Shown: piece after piece, positions 24,668 through 37,674 of the stretch
How the letters are laid out: each line of letters opens with the position of its first letter
Position numbering within the stretch: the stretch's first letter is position 1
From: Malus domestica
Lineage: Eukaryota; Streptophyta; Magnoliopsida; Rosales; Rosaceae
DNA: 64,000 nucleotides
Direction of reading: 5' to 3'
NCBI RefSeq assembly: GCF_042453785.1
Contig: NC_091661.1
Span: forward strand, 27,147,501-27,211,500
The notes under the pieces: model-generated
What the model was told of the DNA's origin: nothing
The model's database searches: none
What the model saw: only the letters and a program-made list of their open reading frames with translations
Translations under genes and position numbers: made by a program

Positions 24668-27600
24668 ATGGAGGTTTCTTCCGGAAGTAGTAGTCCCGCC
24701 AGTGGGGGAGCCACTGGGAATAACAGCAACAGTAATAGCAATACGTCGTCGTTCGGGTCTATGCAATTCCCCGCCCTCCGGTTCTTCCAGTCGCCGCTCT
24801 CATTCGTATTGGATTACTCCGGAATACTCTCTCCCAGCTCTTCCCGCCGCGATTCCGATGTTCCGGTGGTCAACGCTGGAGTCGTTGCCGATTCTCGGCC
24901 ACACTCCCCTACGGCCTGCACCTCCGGGTCGAGCAACACCAGGGAGGTTTCAATTCGGATTATCGGCGCCGGCGAGCATGTGGACCGTGGGAACGGGGGT
25001 GCGACGGTGCCGGTTCAAGGGGAGGAGAATGGTGGTTCGCTGGGTAGGGTTCAATCGTTGGATAATCAGGTGGGTATGGTCAATGGGGTCGGGTCGGACG
25101 AGAGAGTCCCCTTGGTGGCTCCGTCGTCTCCGGAACACGCTGGGGATACTGGGAATGGCGCGGAGGATAGTTCTAGGGATTCTGCACACCAGAGATATGA
25201 TATTCAGCAGATAGCTAGGTGGATTGAGCAGATTCTTCCGTTTTCGTTGCTGTTGCTCGTCGTCTTCATTCGTCAGCATTTGCAAGGTACTCACTTTCAC
25301 CACCTGCTTACTTCAAATTCCAAGTGCCGATTGTGGGTTATTCTAGTTGTTCTTAATTTGCAGTTATCTATAATTTGCAAGGATTTTGGCTTTAGTTTTA
25401 AGTTTGAATCAACTTAATGTGACGAAAAACTTGGCCTTTGCTTTGTAAATGTGCAGCTGTAGTGTTTTCGGTTCTGTTTATGTTACTTTAGAGGGCCTAT
25501 TCTTTGCATTCTCTAGTATATCTTTGTTTTGCAATCATTCTCTTGGCCCATTTGGAGTTGAGTCACATCCATGTTCTATGGTAACGTTAACTGTTTCTAA
25601 TAGTCGGTGACATAAAACAGAAATGCTAGCTTTAGGGAGCTCAGTGCCTTGTTCTTTTATCAACTATCATAGAGATGCCAATGTGAGAGACTGTAACATC
25701 GTATACAAACACTTAAAATCTTGGTAACAAGTTTTCTTCCGCCAGGCTCATGCTGAATAGTTTTCTGTCCTAAGAATAACTTAAGTCCGAATATTAAGCC
25801 TATCGGGTGCTAAAAATATCCTTTCTCGTAAGTAGTGTGATTAAATTGTCAATGGCATTATCTATATGCAAATGAATGGCAATCACTTTTTCACCTAAAT
25901 TGAGTTAATGTACTTCTCTTGCATTTTTTTTTCAATTATTGCAGAGCTGTATTCATTTGTTTTTTGGGTTGAGAACTTGCAGGTTTCTTTGTCACTATAT
26001 GGGTATCAGCTGTCATGTATAGGTCAAATGATGTTGTTAAGAAGCAGACTGCTCTAAAGGTGATGTAATACGTCTTTAATTCTATGAGATTGTTTTGTTC
26101 ATTCTTCCGCTCTGAGATATGCTCAATTGCTAGATCAAATATCTTAAACAGTCATTGGTTTCTGCAGGGAGATAGAAAAATCTCAGTTCTTGCAAGTATT
26201 GCCGGTGCTTTTATGCTTCATGTAGTAGGTGTTTACTGGTGGTATCGAAGTGACGATCTTCTATTCCCATTGGCAATGCTTCCTCCAAAAGCAATACCAC
26301 CTTTCTGGCATGCCATATTCACCATTTTGGTAAATGGTAAGGAGACGGTCTTTTTTGCTGTAATTAATTTCTGAATACAATTGTTTTACTAATATATTAG
26401 ATGTAGGGAATCTGTTGCAACCGTAAGAAGAGGATGTAGTGGATGTGGGGATAGAATGACAATATGTTTCAAGTTTTGTATTGAAATCATCAACTTATCA
26501 ACTTAGAACTTATCTGTTAATGTGGGGTTGAGCAGTCGCTTTTTCTGGTTCTATATAGAATTCATGCTTCTGTCCTCTGTTTGTCCCGTTCATGTTGCCT
26601 GTTTATTTGCACTATGCCACTGGCCCACTGCTATTCTAGTGCAATACTTGTCTTTCTTTGAATTTGTGGTAGAGTTTCTCTAAATTCTATTACTTTCAGA
26701 TACCATGGTGAGGCAGGCAGGGATGGCTTTCAAGTGTTTGTTGCTTATATACTACAAGAATGGCAGAGGCCATAATTATCGTCGGCAGGTGATATGATAC
26801 TGAGACTATGAATTTCCATAATCATATCATCTTCAAGTATCTCATAATTTGGAGTTACTCTCTGAACGTTGTTATCTCATTTTGAAGGGTCAAATGTTAA
26901 CTGTAGTTGAGTATACACTGCTGCTGTACCGGGCTTTGTTACCAACACCTGTTTGGTACAGATTTTTCCTTAACAAAGACAATGGGAGCCTCTTCTCCTC
27001 ACTTACAACGGGATTATATTTAACTTTTAAGCTAACATCTGTTGTTGAGAAGGTAAGCCTATAAATAGTAAGCTTTTGTAGTGGAAATAATGATATACTT
27101 TTGGCACTTGAATTGGATCAATTAGTTATATTTTGTTGCATTGCTTTAGGTCCAATCCTTTTTTGCTTCCATAAGAGCATTGTCACGAAAGGATATCCAT
27201 TATGGGTCTCATGCAACATCAGAACAGGTATGACATCAAATTGAATTATTTGATTTACTTTGGATTCTGGAAAGGGTTGAGATCACTTTTTTCTCTCTAT
27301 GAGTTATAGCCTCAAGTTATATCCTTCATTACCCAAGGAAAAAAAGCTCTACCCATCCTTTATGCATCCTTGTTTAATGTTAATCTTTGACCTACTACTC
27401 TTGGTTTTTATTTTCCTGATACCGAAGTAGAATCTAGTTAGTAACATATATTTTGAAGTTTATAAGTTTTAATCTTTTATTTATAAGTAACCTCTTCCTG
27501 CCTTTTGGTAGTAGTGTGCGGTTAACTTGTTTACTGGAACAACTTTGAGGTTTCTTTCCTAGCTTGAATCAAAACTTTGATATCTCTTTTCATGCTAAGA

Positions 27601-28478
27601 GTTCATCTAAAAAACAATGATGATTTTCCATGTATGTGCACATATGTTTTTATGCATGCAAGCATGTCTATGAAATGGCCGGTTAGAGCTTAACATTTGT
27701 CACCTAGAAAGGTGGGTAGTTTCAGTTTGGTTCCTCCCTTGCTTCTGTATGCATTAATCCATGTTTAGTGTTACATGGTGAATACTGTTATTGTTTTTCT
27801 GCCTAAGTTGTTACTTGTGCATTCTAGCTCACACGTATATTGAATCAGGTAAACGCAGCGGGAGACCTTTGTGCCATTTGCCAGGAGAAGATACATGCTC
27901 CGATTCTGTTGCGCTGTAAACATATTTTCTGCGAGGATTGTGTCTCTGAATGGTTAGCTTATTTACCTTATGTTTCTCATCAAGTTTTAAAATCAATGAT
28001 CGCAATATTATATCAGAAATATTGGAATGTGAGTTTCTTATGGTTTGTCTTGTAATGCTTCTTGCGTGTTGTTTATAAGTATTAATGATGAGCCAAATAT
28101 CTCTCTTTAAAAGGGTCATGGCCTTGGAACAAAATTCTGCCTGCGGCAAGTTTCGCTTTGCGCCAAGTAGTTTGGGACCCATCTATTTGCTAGTTGGGTC
28201 AACTGCATGACACTTTTTGTGGATGTTGTTGGTTCGTGGTTGAACTAGAATCCTACTAGGTCACTACTGGCTGCGGCTAGTATGTTTCAACTGTTTTACA
28301 ATGTCGTAGTGCTTCGCTTATGTTCACCTTTTAACCCTTTCAACTAACTGACAACTACTTACCTTTTTTCAGGTTTGAGAGAGAAAGAACTTGCCCGCTA
28401 TGCAGGTCAGTAGTAAAACCTGCGGATTTGCGAACATTTGGGGATGGATCAACGAGTTTATTTTTCCAGTTTTTCTAA
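24668..28478 (+). CDS. RING and transmembrane E3 ubiquitin ligase (RNFT-like)
   Basis: Eight exons, 24668-25286, 25983-26059, 26168-26336, 26700-26788, 26888-27052, 27150-27227, 27849-27952 and 28373-28478, give 468 residues with consistent phases. The N-terminal ~190 residues are Ser/Gly/Asn-rich and likely disordered. Hydrophobic spans follow: [62 protein letters not shown] and [11 protein letters not shown]. The C-terminus is a C3HC4 [32 protein letters not shown], and CPLCR after the last intron. This order matches animal RNFT1/RNFT2, linked to ER quality control, so I expect ubiquitin transfer at the ER membrane. Start chosen as the first Met after the leader, with long open frame. Confidence 0.93.
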
Positions 28479-31400
28479 ACTCCGAGTGTTCTACCTGTGG
28501 AGCGTAGATATATGAGCAGCGTTCTTGAGACGGTCTCGCTTTGGTTTTGTTATATAGGCAAAAATGAATGTATGTCTGATAGCATTGTATCATCATCAGG
28601 TTGCCTCCAGGTAATCAGATGGAAAGGTATAACTAGAGGAGACGAGATGCGGATCGATATTATGTCAATATGTTGCAATCATGAGGTCATCCATGATCCG
28701 AATGGATGATGAAAAATAGTAGATGCAAAACCGTGGCCTCTGATAGCCGGGGGACCCCTTTTCATGTGTTATCTTCTTTGTATAGATACGACTCTCCTCT
28801 CTCTTCACTAATAATTACAAGTTATTCTCATGCATCTCTCTGATCGCGGACACAATACCTCATCTACATTGTATTTTGGTCACACTCGACTCCTGTGTCC
28901 TGTAACTGCGGACTAAAGAATTCTTCCTGTTACGAGAAACCGAATAGGGGTTTTATACAAAGGTGAAGTGATTAACAGCTGAGGCACTTGCACTATTTCC
29001 GATGTGAGATTAGCAAGTAACAAAAGATCGAGGTTAAATGAGTTAGAAATAATCTAAAAGAATATTGCCTGACAAAAAAGGGAAAACAAAAATTATTAGA
29101 GTATGAAATGCACTCCTTACATAACCTTTACAAGGACATAAATAAAAGAGTTGCTAATCCCTTCACATGTTTACACATACTTTGATTGGGTAAAGTTATG
29201 AATCCGCAAAAGAAGAAATGAGAATGAGATCAAGAAGCCTCCCAGTTAATATGATCTTTTATTTATATTGCATTGGATTATGGATTTGAAGTATTCTTGA
29301 TTTTCATACATTGGATTACGGATTTGTAGCGAAACCCTTTTTATATATTCCACATGTTAGTAAACTTAAGATAATTAGAACGTGAAATAATTATAATACT
29401 CATGTTTTAGTAAATGCGGGAAAATAAAAAAATTGGAACGACCGATATCATTTCACGTAAGTGAACATGCTATTGCATAATCCTTTCAAAACCCTCCATT
29501 TAATCATCTGTAGGGCTCATTTCTAACTATTGTCCAATTGCCTTGCTATTTGAAAATTCCTCCAAACATGCCATTACACTTCATGACGTTGCTGCATGCC
29601 ACGAAATGCAATATATAAGAAGCCTAAGTGGTCCATTAGCTTTTGCATTAAAAGTCAATGAACCTTTTAAGGAGGTTTTTTTTTTATATGAGTGACATGA
29701 ATCTAATAAGGATAATGCCGGATCCAGAATTGTTGGTGGTCCAATGACATAGCCTGGCTTGCTGTTGCTGCTCCCCACAGTATATGGCTCCAGAATTGTG
29801 GAATCAAAGTCGTACCATCCTCGTCATCCGTCCAATCTTCATGTCTTTTTTTAGTGCTGAAAAAAGTAATACAAAAACGGCTCATGCATTCACACATTTG
29901 GTCAATAATCCAATATTTTACTTGTTCACTTTCCTTATGCTACTCAAATAGTTTCAACTTGTGTCTTTTGGGACCACAATTTGGCAAAATCCTTTATTTG
30001 TTTTTGCGTCATGGATCTTTGGCTGAGGAGTTGACGCCTATAATTTGCATCATTTGGTTATTGCTTCTTGGGCATTGGAAGTTTCTGACTGCTATCAGTT
30101 TATTACATATTTCCCCTTCATGTTTACCAGCAATAGAGCTTTCGAAGAATCTTTGGACCAGCAGGCTAGGGTTTCCCCCAACATCTTTACTAATAAGCAT
30201 CTATTTCCTTCTTGTACTTGTAACTTGATAGGCCTACTTAAAGAGTTTTTTTAGAATAGTTAATGATATGTTTGACATTGCTTCTAAAAGGGTTAAAAGT
30301 TTTTTCTTTTACAACTAATTAAGAACACTTCTGATTACATCTAACATAAAACTCAAAGAGCTATAGTTTGTAAAAGCTTTTTTGGAAAAACACTAGCTAG
30401 ACTCAAACATGTTCAAATTTTAAACGCTTCTAGCATAAACGTTTTTTAACAAAAGTGCTTTCTACATAAAATAGTCATAGACTGTGGTGCTTCTAAAAAA
30501 TCAAAAGCGCTTTTAGGATATCAAAAGCACTTTTATATATAATAGCGTTTGATATAGAAAAGTACAATGCTTTTATGTGAAACACATTGTTTCTTACAAA
30601 AGTTCCAATATGTTTCTAATAAAACCGATTCTAACAAAACCCTAAAACATCAGCACCCTCAAACATTCTCGTTGTAATTTGATTTCTAGTTGGCCATTAC
30701 ACTAAAACCAGACTGAAAATTGAGACCATCTGGTTTTTTGGTGGTGGCAACGATAACGTAGGACTGTCGTTCAGCAATTGATTTGATTCTTGCGCACTTC
30801 CCCATTGAGCAATGAGTGTGTAGATTTTATGCCATGGTGAAAAATGGGAATATTGCAGTCTCTCAGAGGCTCAGACATTGTATACAATATGATGATGGCA
30901 AACAAGACTAAGCTAAAAAAATGCACAGATGCCCGTCTGGTTTCCACAATCAGAGAACCGACTGAATTTGTGCATTCCCTCTTTAACACCCAACACAATC
31001 AGAATCTGGAACTGTAGCTATAGCTACGTCCGAACTCGATGATGGAATAACTGTGCTAGGCAAGGGCTATGGCTGTCATGTAAATTTGTCCATTTTTTTA
31101 AAAAAAATTCATCCCAAAGGAACAGTGCCTATGGTGAAAAAATTGTTAACAATGATAGCATTTCTCGTACATAAAGTGAAACAGGATGATGGTAAAACCT
31201 GTCTCGGTAGAAAATGATAAAAAGAACATGACGTGACTCATGAATTTGATTGTGTCTTTTGTGCGTACATACCAACCCTAAAACTGAAGGGATCCCCCCC
31301 TACTGGCTACTACTGCCACTGTGGTATTTACTGTTTAGAAACAGAACAATTTACATCCTTCATTGATTGCTGCAGAGGCTTTGAAAAGAAAACCCCAAGT

Positions 31401-31503
31401 GGTAGCTACAGTGGGAGTGGGACTGTGATAGTGCACGCAGACGCAGTAGGCTCTCAGACAGAGACGTGGGCTGTCGGTTGTACACATTCCATAATATTTT
31501 TTT
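28479..31503. other. Gene-poor intergenic region
   Basis: The first ~400 bp is likely RING ligase 3' untranslated sequence. I find no supported gene from 29 to 31.5 kb. At about 30255-30620 there is degenerate sequence with repeated AAAAGC(A/G)CTTTT motifs, like the MITE at 22232 but without readable ends. Short open stretches at 29854-30228 and 31233-31547 show no family resemblance. Confidence 0.4.
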
Positions 31504-31874
31504 GGGTTAATTGTATTTTACACAAGAAGTTTGGGAGTTATTTGTAAAATCCGCTACGAGTTGCAATTTTTGCATAATAAATCACATAGTTTCTGAATTG
31601 TATTAATTTAACGTCTTTGTCAATTTTACGGTCTAATTAAACTTTAAATGTTGATGTAGCATAGACTTGATGTACATTTTAAGCAGATGTTGACCATCAA
31701 TTTTAGTGTTTAGTCTATGTTACATTAGCACTTAACGTCTAATTAGTTGGTGAAATTGACGGAGATGTTAAATTGGTGCAATTCAAAAACCACGTAGTGT
31801 GATATAATGTAAAAATTTAAACCACGTGTTTCATTTTGCAAACGACATCCAAATGTGTAACATACACTTAACCC
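31504..31874. mobile_element. 371 bp fold-back element with long inverted arms
   Basis: Left end GGGTTAATTGTATTTTACAC and right end (complement) GGGTTAAGTGTATGTTACAC begin arms of about 150 bp. The arms are roughly 75-80 percent complementary (for example GAATTGTATTAATTTAACG against GAATTGCACCAATTTAACA). TATTTTT occurs on both flanks. Almost the whole element folds on itself. Confidence 0.7.
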
Positions 31875-31963
31875 TATTTTTACCATATTTTCTTGTCTTT
31901 CTTCAAATAAATTGCTTTGTACAAGATGATGCTTTCCTGCAGTGGTGGAAGTAAATGTATATG

Positions 31964-32171
31964 GGAAAGAGATCCTTTCCGGATCTTTCCCTTTAAACCC
32001 AGGAATCAAGTGATCTGAATCTTTAAAATTTGATCAAACGGTCAAAAATTATAATAGTTTTTGAAAGTTTTTACTAACTTTTCTGTTTTTAGCCATTCGA
32101 TCAAATTTTAAAGATCCGGATCACTTGATTCTTGGATTTTGAAGGGAAAGATCCGAAAATAATCTCCTTCC
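31964..32171. mobile_element. Fold-back MITE, GGATCC-type family, copy 4
   Basis: A 208 bp palindrome flanked by a perfect 9 bp repeat ATGTATATG (31955-31963 and 32172-32180). Ends carry GGGAAAGAGATCC and GGGAAAGATCC. The inner arms contain AAATTTGATCAAACGG facing CCATTCGATCAAATTTT. Confidence 0.75.
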
Positions 32172-33920
32172 ATGTATATGTGGTGGAAATCACATTTGTG
32201 TTGATTTTTTTTGGGTCAAATTAGGATTGATGTATGTTATGTACCATGATAACAGAAGGCTACAGTACAAACTCCAAACTCATATCCAATCCATGTCTAT
32301 ATATATATGTGTGTGTGTGTATTCTTGTCCTTTGTTTGCGTCAGCCAAATTGTTGTTTACATGTGCGTGTTGGGGTGGGTGAGTGTGACTCTGTGTGTGT
32401 GTGTTTGAGAGAGAGAGGAGAGACTGCTTAGAATTATCTCTCACAAATCCTTCCATGTTTACCTTCATGACTATCTTACAGCGAAAACTCTCCTGAAAGC
32501 AGAAAAGTGACCACCTCTCTCCTCTCTGGCCTGCGTGAGATTTCCTTAGATCTTGAGTCGCTTTCCTCTGTCTGACTCTCATATGGCCAATGACCCATCA
32601 TTTCCTTTTGCCTTAAGACATATTAAAACTCTCCCTCTCTCTCTCTCTCTCTTCTCGGCAACTCCCTTTTCTTCTTCACCTGCCAGGAAAATAAATATGG
32701 ATTAGGGTTTTGAACAACGCTACAACGCTTCTAATTACTTAGATTCTAGGGTTTCGTAGTAGTCTCTTCCACTATTTTGTGCACTGTTTGTGGATCCTAT
32801 ATTCTGCAGACATGGACTACTACTAGCTGCTTGGAAGTTTCATCACAAATCAATGGTTTCTTTCCTCTCTCTATATATTGGTACTTAAGTAGTTTTTATT
32901 GGGATTGGGGGATTTTACTCTCTTCTAGCTGCAGTACTTTGGTCTGATATTGTATTTGGTCATTTGAATTTTGTTTAAATTGATTTAGTCTAAAGCAGAA
33001 AATGGGTTTTATTTGTAAGATTTAAGTCTGTTTATATTACTATTAGCCTCTTCTTTTAAGTGATATAGTGTTCTCGTATGATTAGGCCTCTTTGTGTTTC
33101 AGTTTGCTACAGATTCACTTGTTAGCTTAGCCTCCTCAAAGAACGAATTTTTTTTTTTTGAACTGTAAAAAAATATGCCATCTTCTATTTAAATTCACTT
33201 AACGAGTTATTTTTCAACTGTAAATTTATATGCTCGTGATGAAACTTGGGTTCTTAATCAGTAAACTACTCTAGATTTCTGAAATAGACAGTCTTAATTT
33301 ATTTTAGCCTTCTGGGAGAATCTGAGACAAACATAACTTTTAAATTGTGCGTGTTGGACCTACTCAATGAATTAGAAAATTTTGTGGGTAGTGATAAATA
33401 GCCATATTTGGGACTGAGAAAAGAATTCGCACTTTCTGAATCTATATATCTTTACCTATTTAGATCTTCCCCTTTCCCCTTAAGAATCCATAGAAAGGAT
33501 TAGGGTTGCTCTTAATTAAGCTAAACCTTGGGCATTTTTTTAATGGAAACAGCTCTCGATATAATGAAATAGCAAGCTAGCCCTCTTCCATATGAAAATT
33601 TGACTAAACGAATTCAATGTCTCTTTTTTGGACTAAGAATTCAATATGTGTTTGTTTTTTATTTGCAGATGCTGATGTTGCTTTCATTGATTTCAGTTCG
33701 TCGTAGTGAAAGTGGTGCAGTTACATGGTGGGTTTAATTTACATGAGCTTAATTTATTGGTTTCTATGAATGTCAGAAAGCAACTTTAAAGTAGTAGTAC
33801 GACGAATTGAAGGAGTGAATGTGTAGGGCAGTAGAAATTAAACTGTTGCATGGTGGGTTTTGCTTTATTTATTGATACAAAATTACTATCCAATATATTA
33901 ATTAGGTCTAAAATTACATG
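32172..33920 (+). promoter_or_regulatory. Probable MIR319 promoter and primary-transcript leader
   Basis: Upstream of the MIR319 hairpin lie a TATATATATGTGTGTG tract (32299-32320), a TG tract (32390-32405), a CT tract (32629-32655) and AGGGTTT-rich leader-like sequence (32700-32760). No protein-coding frame is supported. The transcript start cannot be fixed from sequence alone. An unspliced or spliced noncoding leader of 1 kb or more is usual for MIR319 genes. Confidence 0.4.
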
Positions 33921-33935
33921 GTGAGTAATGAAGAA

Positions 33936-34280
33936 ATGGTGAGAGAGAGCTTTCCTCAGTCCACTCATGGATAGGATTTGATAGGGTTGTCGAAGTAGCT
34001 GCCGACTCATTCACTCAAGCACTCAGTAGAGATTAAAGGAGTATCCGGTCTTATTACTTTCCTTCATTCCTGCTGCACATTCATATGTTGCTCTCAGATG
34101 TGGCACTTTCGGACCGGACTAGAAGCGGCTGCAGATGGACCATCATCGAATGTGGGACTTATGCCTTTCCGAAATCATCAGACAATTTGCTACTGTGGTT
34201 GTGTGAATGATGCGGGAGATATTTTACATCCCTCTTTCTCTGCGCTTGGACTGAAGGGAGCTCCTCCTTTCCATTCTCTC
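33936..34280 (+). ncRNA. MIR319: MIR319 precursor hairpin
   Basis: The 3' arm at 34246-34265 holds TTGGACTGAAGGGAGCTCC, the miR319 core. The opposite arm at 33946-33965 reads AGAGCTTTCCTCAGTCCACT and pairs with it with few mismatches. A second conserved duplex of the MIR319 family is present: GCCGACTCATTCACTCAAG (34001-34019) pairs with TTGTGTGAATGATGCGGGA (34200-34218). This two-step stem is processed from the loop down. miR319 cleaves mRNAs of CIN-class TCP factors, and in some species MYBs, controlling leaf growth and petal development. The loop between the duplexes is about 180 nt, much longer than in Arabidopsis MIR319a. A small extra stem (TCCGGTC with GACCGGA) lies inside it. Confidence 0.92.
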
Positions 34281-36556
34281 CACTTTTCTCCTTACTTTAG
34301 TTAAGGTTTAGCTGCCAAAATTTTAATTAGTTTCATATGCTTATATTTCAGTTAAAAGAGTTGATCATTATCATCGTATCATCGTCACTCTTTCCCATAT
34401 CTTACGTGCTTAAGTTAAGTGATGATTAACCATTTGATATTCTCTCGCGAGAAATACTGTTAGCAACTGTCAATCTGACCCGTTGATTAGGTGGTCTCTT
34501 GTTGAAAAGTGTAGTTCAAATTTATAGTTCGGCAAGTAAATTGTCGGATGTATACATGCACTTGTTTTGTTTCAATAGTAAAAAGCCCGTCCTGAATTTC
34601 GGACTGGGATCACCTCCTAATCTCAGCTTTCGGAGTAAACTGAACAAAACATCTCATCCTTCCATTTTCATCTTGCTTTGTTTTGTGTGAGAATTTTTAA
34701 ATGTTTAAATTTATTTTTGGTCATAGTATAAAAAATGGAAGAATGGGATGCTTTGCACAGTTTGCTCTGGAGGTGTGATCCGGAGATGATCCCAGTTACT
34801 GAACTTCATGGGTTCTACTTTCTAGTAGGTGTACTCTAGCTAGGACTAATGAAGGGGCCTACGTCGAGTGCCTTCTCTTGTCCATTGAGTTGATCACAGC
34901 TTTCCCATTGTCCTCCTGTAATCAGTTTACCCAGTCCCTTTCATTTCCTCTACTTTTTTCACCCGACAAGTAAATCTTGGTCAGGTGCTTTTATCTCTAT
35001 TTACCTTCCCATTTTTCTAGATAATGTTTTCAGTCAGTAACTTTTCCCTTTTCCTCATGTACTTCAAAGTTCAAATCATGTGCATGCCATGCCAGTAACA
35101 TGCAGCAGCATCAAGCATTGCATGTATATTAGCCAAGCATTCACCATTCATAACATTTCACTGAAAATTTTCCATGAATCTATGCTCTTTTTTTTAGGTT
35201 ACAGGAAATTGCGTTTTCTGCAATATTGGCCAAGCATTGCTCTGCTTATTTGTGTGTGTGTGTGTATACGTATATACGTATTATATAAATATATATATTT
35301 ATGTATATTTGAGGCAGAAGGCCTCGGTTCTCTCATTCTTGCATTGCATGTGTTCATCGAAAGACGTACCTTTTGTCACATTTTTAACTTCATCTGGAGT
35401 TGAGCCGTCCGGTCTTCTATGCTGTCTTGTCTTTCGTTGATTTATTATTAATTTTTAATTACAGCGATTTATCTAGTAATAGAAGATGCTTAATCCGTAC
35501 TTAACCAAATACTTTAAAAATAATTGCCATATTTGTGGAACAAATAAGGAAATTAAAGCCAGCATTTTATATATTCGAATCAAAGCTTTGTTGGAGTTGG
35601 GTCTGGTTTTTTTTAGTTATTTCTGGAACTGGACTGTGAGTGGTGTTTAAAGTTTGATTATGTAGCGATGTGATGACTGTATATTTCCATATTTGGAACG
35701 AATGGAGTTCATGCCTTAAGTCCTCTTTTGGAAATCAGCTTTTGTTTTAAGGCAAATTGCAGAGACAAGCTTGGAGTGCGTCCACTAATATCTGTAGAAT
35801 GTGCTGCAGACTGAACTAGGTTGTTTTAGCATTGTGATCCTTTTATTATTTATTTTTCTTTAGGAGTTTCAAGTTCCAATGTGGTTGATGCAGCTCCAGT
35901 ACTGTCGTTTATTAGGATCAAGTTCAAATTTATTGTTTTATTATGGACTATAATTTAAGTTAAGTTTTGAAAGAAATGCTAGAGAATCTTTTCAATAGTA
36001 AGGTATTTCATGGATTCTTTATCGTCTCATAATATAATGTTAATTTTATATTAATATTATAAAATATTGTGTAAAAAATATGAGTGGGTAGAGCGTCAAT
36101 GGAGTCTCCTTAACAATACTCATTCTGTAAATTATATGACCTAATTGTTGATGATTGAATTATTACCTAAGTTTTGATTAACATGCCTATTTTATGTATG
36201 TGACTTATAATATGGTTTACAAATTTGGTTTGAAAAATAATCAAAACTCATTATTTTCACCATTTACACCAATCTTTTTGTGTGTTTTTTTTTTGGGTAA
36301 TGATAAATGACCAGTATTTGCTGGTGGTAATTCAATTATAAAGCAGTTAAGAACATAGAATTTTTAGGGTTTGGGGTTTAGAAAGAATATTAAATGATGA
36401 AAATAGAAAATATAATTTTAAATACAATATTGCTAGTCTATTAAGAGACTAACTATATCTCATTTCCCTTAATGTGGATAATATCGTTTGTTTAAAAAAA
36501 CAAAAAAGACTTGCAATTTGAAAATGTGAGTACAAGGTTGCTAGCATTTTCATATA
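34281..36556. other. Gene-poor region downstream of MIR319
   Basis: No gene is supported. It has a GT microsatellite at 35250-35266 followed by TATACGTATATACGTAT. The remainder is AT-rich and unremarkable. The primary miR319 transcript may extend into the first few hundred bases. Confidence 0.4.
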
Positions 36557-37665
36557 GGCCAAATCGGATTAATAGTCTTCGTGGTCATAGGGTATTCGGA
36601 GGATTGCCTATGTGGTAAAAAAATTAGGATTTAAATTCTTGTGGTGAAGATTATTAGCAAAATTAACCTAAAAAACAAACTTGTGTCCAACTTAGTTAAG
36701 TATAAGGATAAAAATGTCCAACCACACTCTTTATTTCTGCTAGCCTTCTGTTCCTCTCTCTCTCTGTCTGTGTAATTATACATCCACGATGCAATGCAAG
36801 GCCACGATCGGATCAAATGCAGTATCTCCACTTCCAATTCCACCTTTGATAGTTCCCCGAAGCTTCTCCATACCTTCAAGCAGTCAAAGAGCAATGGCAT
36901 TGCATGTAGCAAGACATTTGGAGTCTCCTTAAGTTCCAGGCAAGGCTGAAGAAGTTGTTTCACCTCCATTGTCGCCAATTTCCCTATCAAACCTCAAACC
37001 AGTATCAAATGTTTCTGAAGTGGCCTCTCAATCTAGTCCGATTCGAGGTTAGCGTGCGTTTTTCAGTATTTTCCTCACCAGTTGATGTTCCCTTCTTAGA
37101 AGTTAGAACTAAATTGCTCCAGCACCGGACATATATATGATGGGGGGTGGATGTTGGAACAGTTTGTGCTTCATTCTTCTTGCCATCTAATTTATTATTT
37201 GTTGGTTTGGCAGCTGATGAACTGGGATTTGTTGGTTCTCAATCTAGTTCGATTCTAGGAAGCTCATGAAGCTCGCTTATCTTGGGTGAAGAAACAAGGG
37301 GAGGTGAAGCACAAGGGGATACCTTTGGAGATGAAGAAGGTTGGGGATTTGGTAAATGAGATAGCATTCCGGAAACTAGTTGTGGTAGTTCAGCTCGCGA
37401 GGAGACGCGTGTTGATCCGATCGTGGCCTTGCATTGCACTGTGGAGGTATAATTACGCAGACACAGAGAGAGGAAGAGAAGGCTAGCAGAAATAAAGAGT
37501 GGTTGGACATTTTTATCCTTATACTTAACTGAGTTTAACAGAAGTTTGTTTTTTGGGTTAATTTTGCTAATAATCATCACCACAAAAGTTTAAATTCTAA
37601 TTTTTTTACTGCATGGACAATCCTTCGAATACCCTATCGCTGGGGACTATTAATCCAATTTTGCC
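36557..37665. mobile_element. Mutator-like non-autonomous element with ~255 bp inverted ends
   Basis: Terminal inverted repeats 36557-36816 and 37412-37665 are about 85-90 percent complementary. The outer ends are GGCCAAATCGGATTAATAGT and the complement of ACTATTAATCCAATTTTGCC. The flanks TTTCATATA (36548-36556) and TTTTATATA (37666-37674) match at 8 of 9 bases. Long terminal inverted repeats plus a 9 bp duplication define MULEs. The ~595 bp interior has no transposase. Instead it has short coding-like stretches on the minus strand (VKQLLQPCLELKETPNVLLH), so it may be a gene-capturing (Pack-MULE type) copy. Confidence 0.82.
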
Positions 37666-37674
37666 TTTTATATA

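Noticed and set aside
32280-32582. Minus-strand open frame of 100 codons upstream of MIR319
   Set aside because: Built from AC/GT and AG/CT dinucleotide tracts; low-complexity product, no family match.
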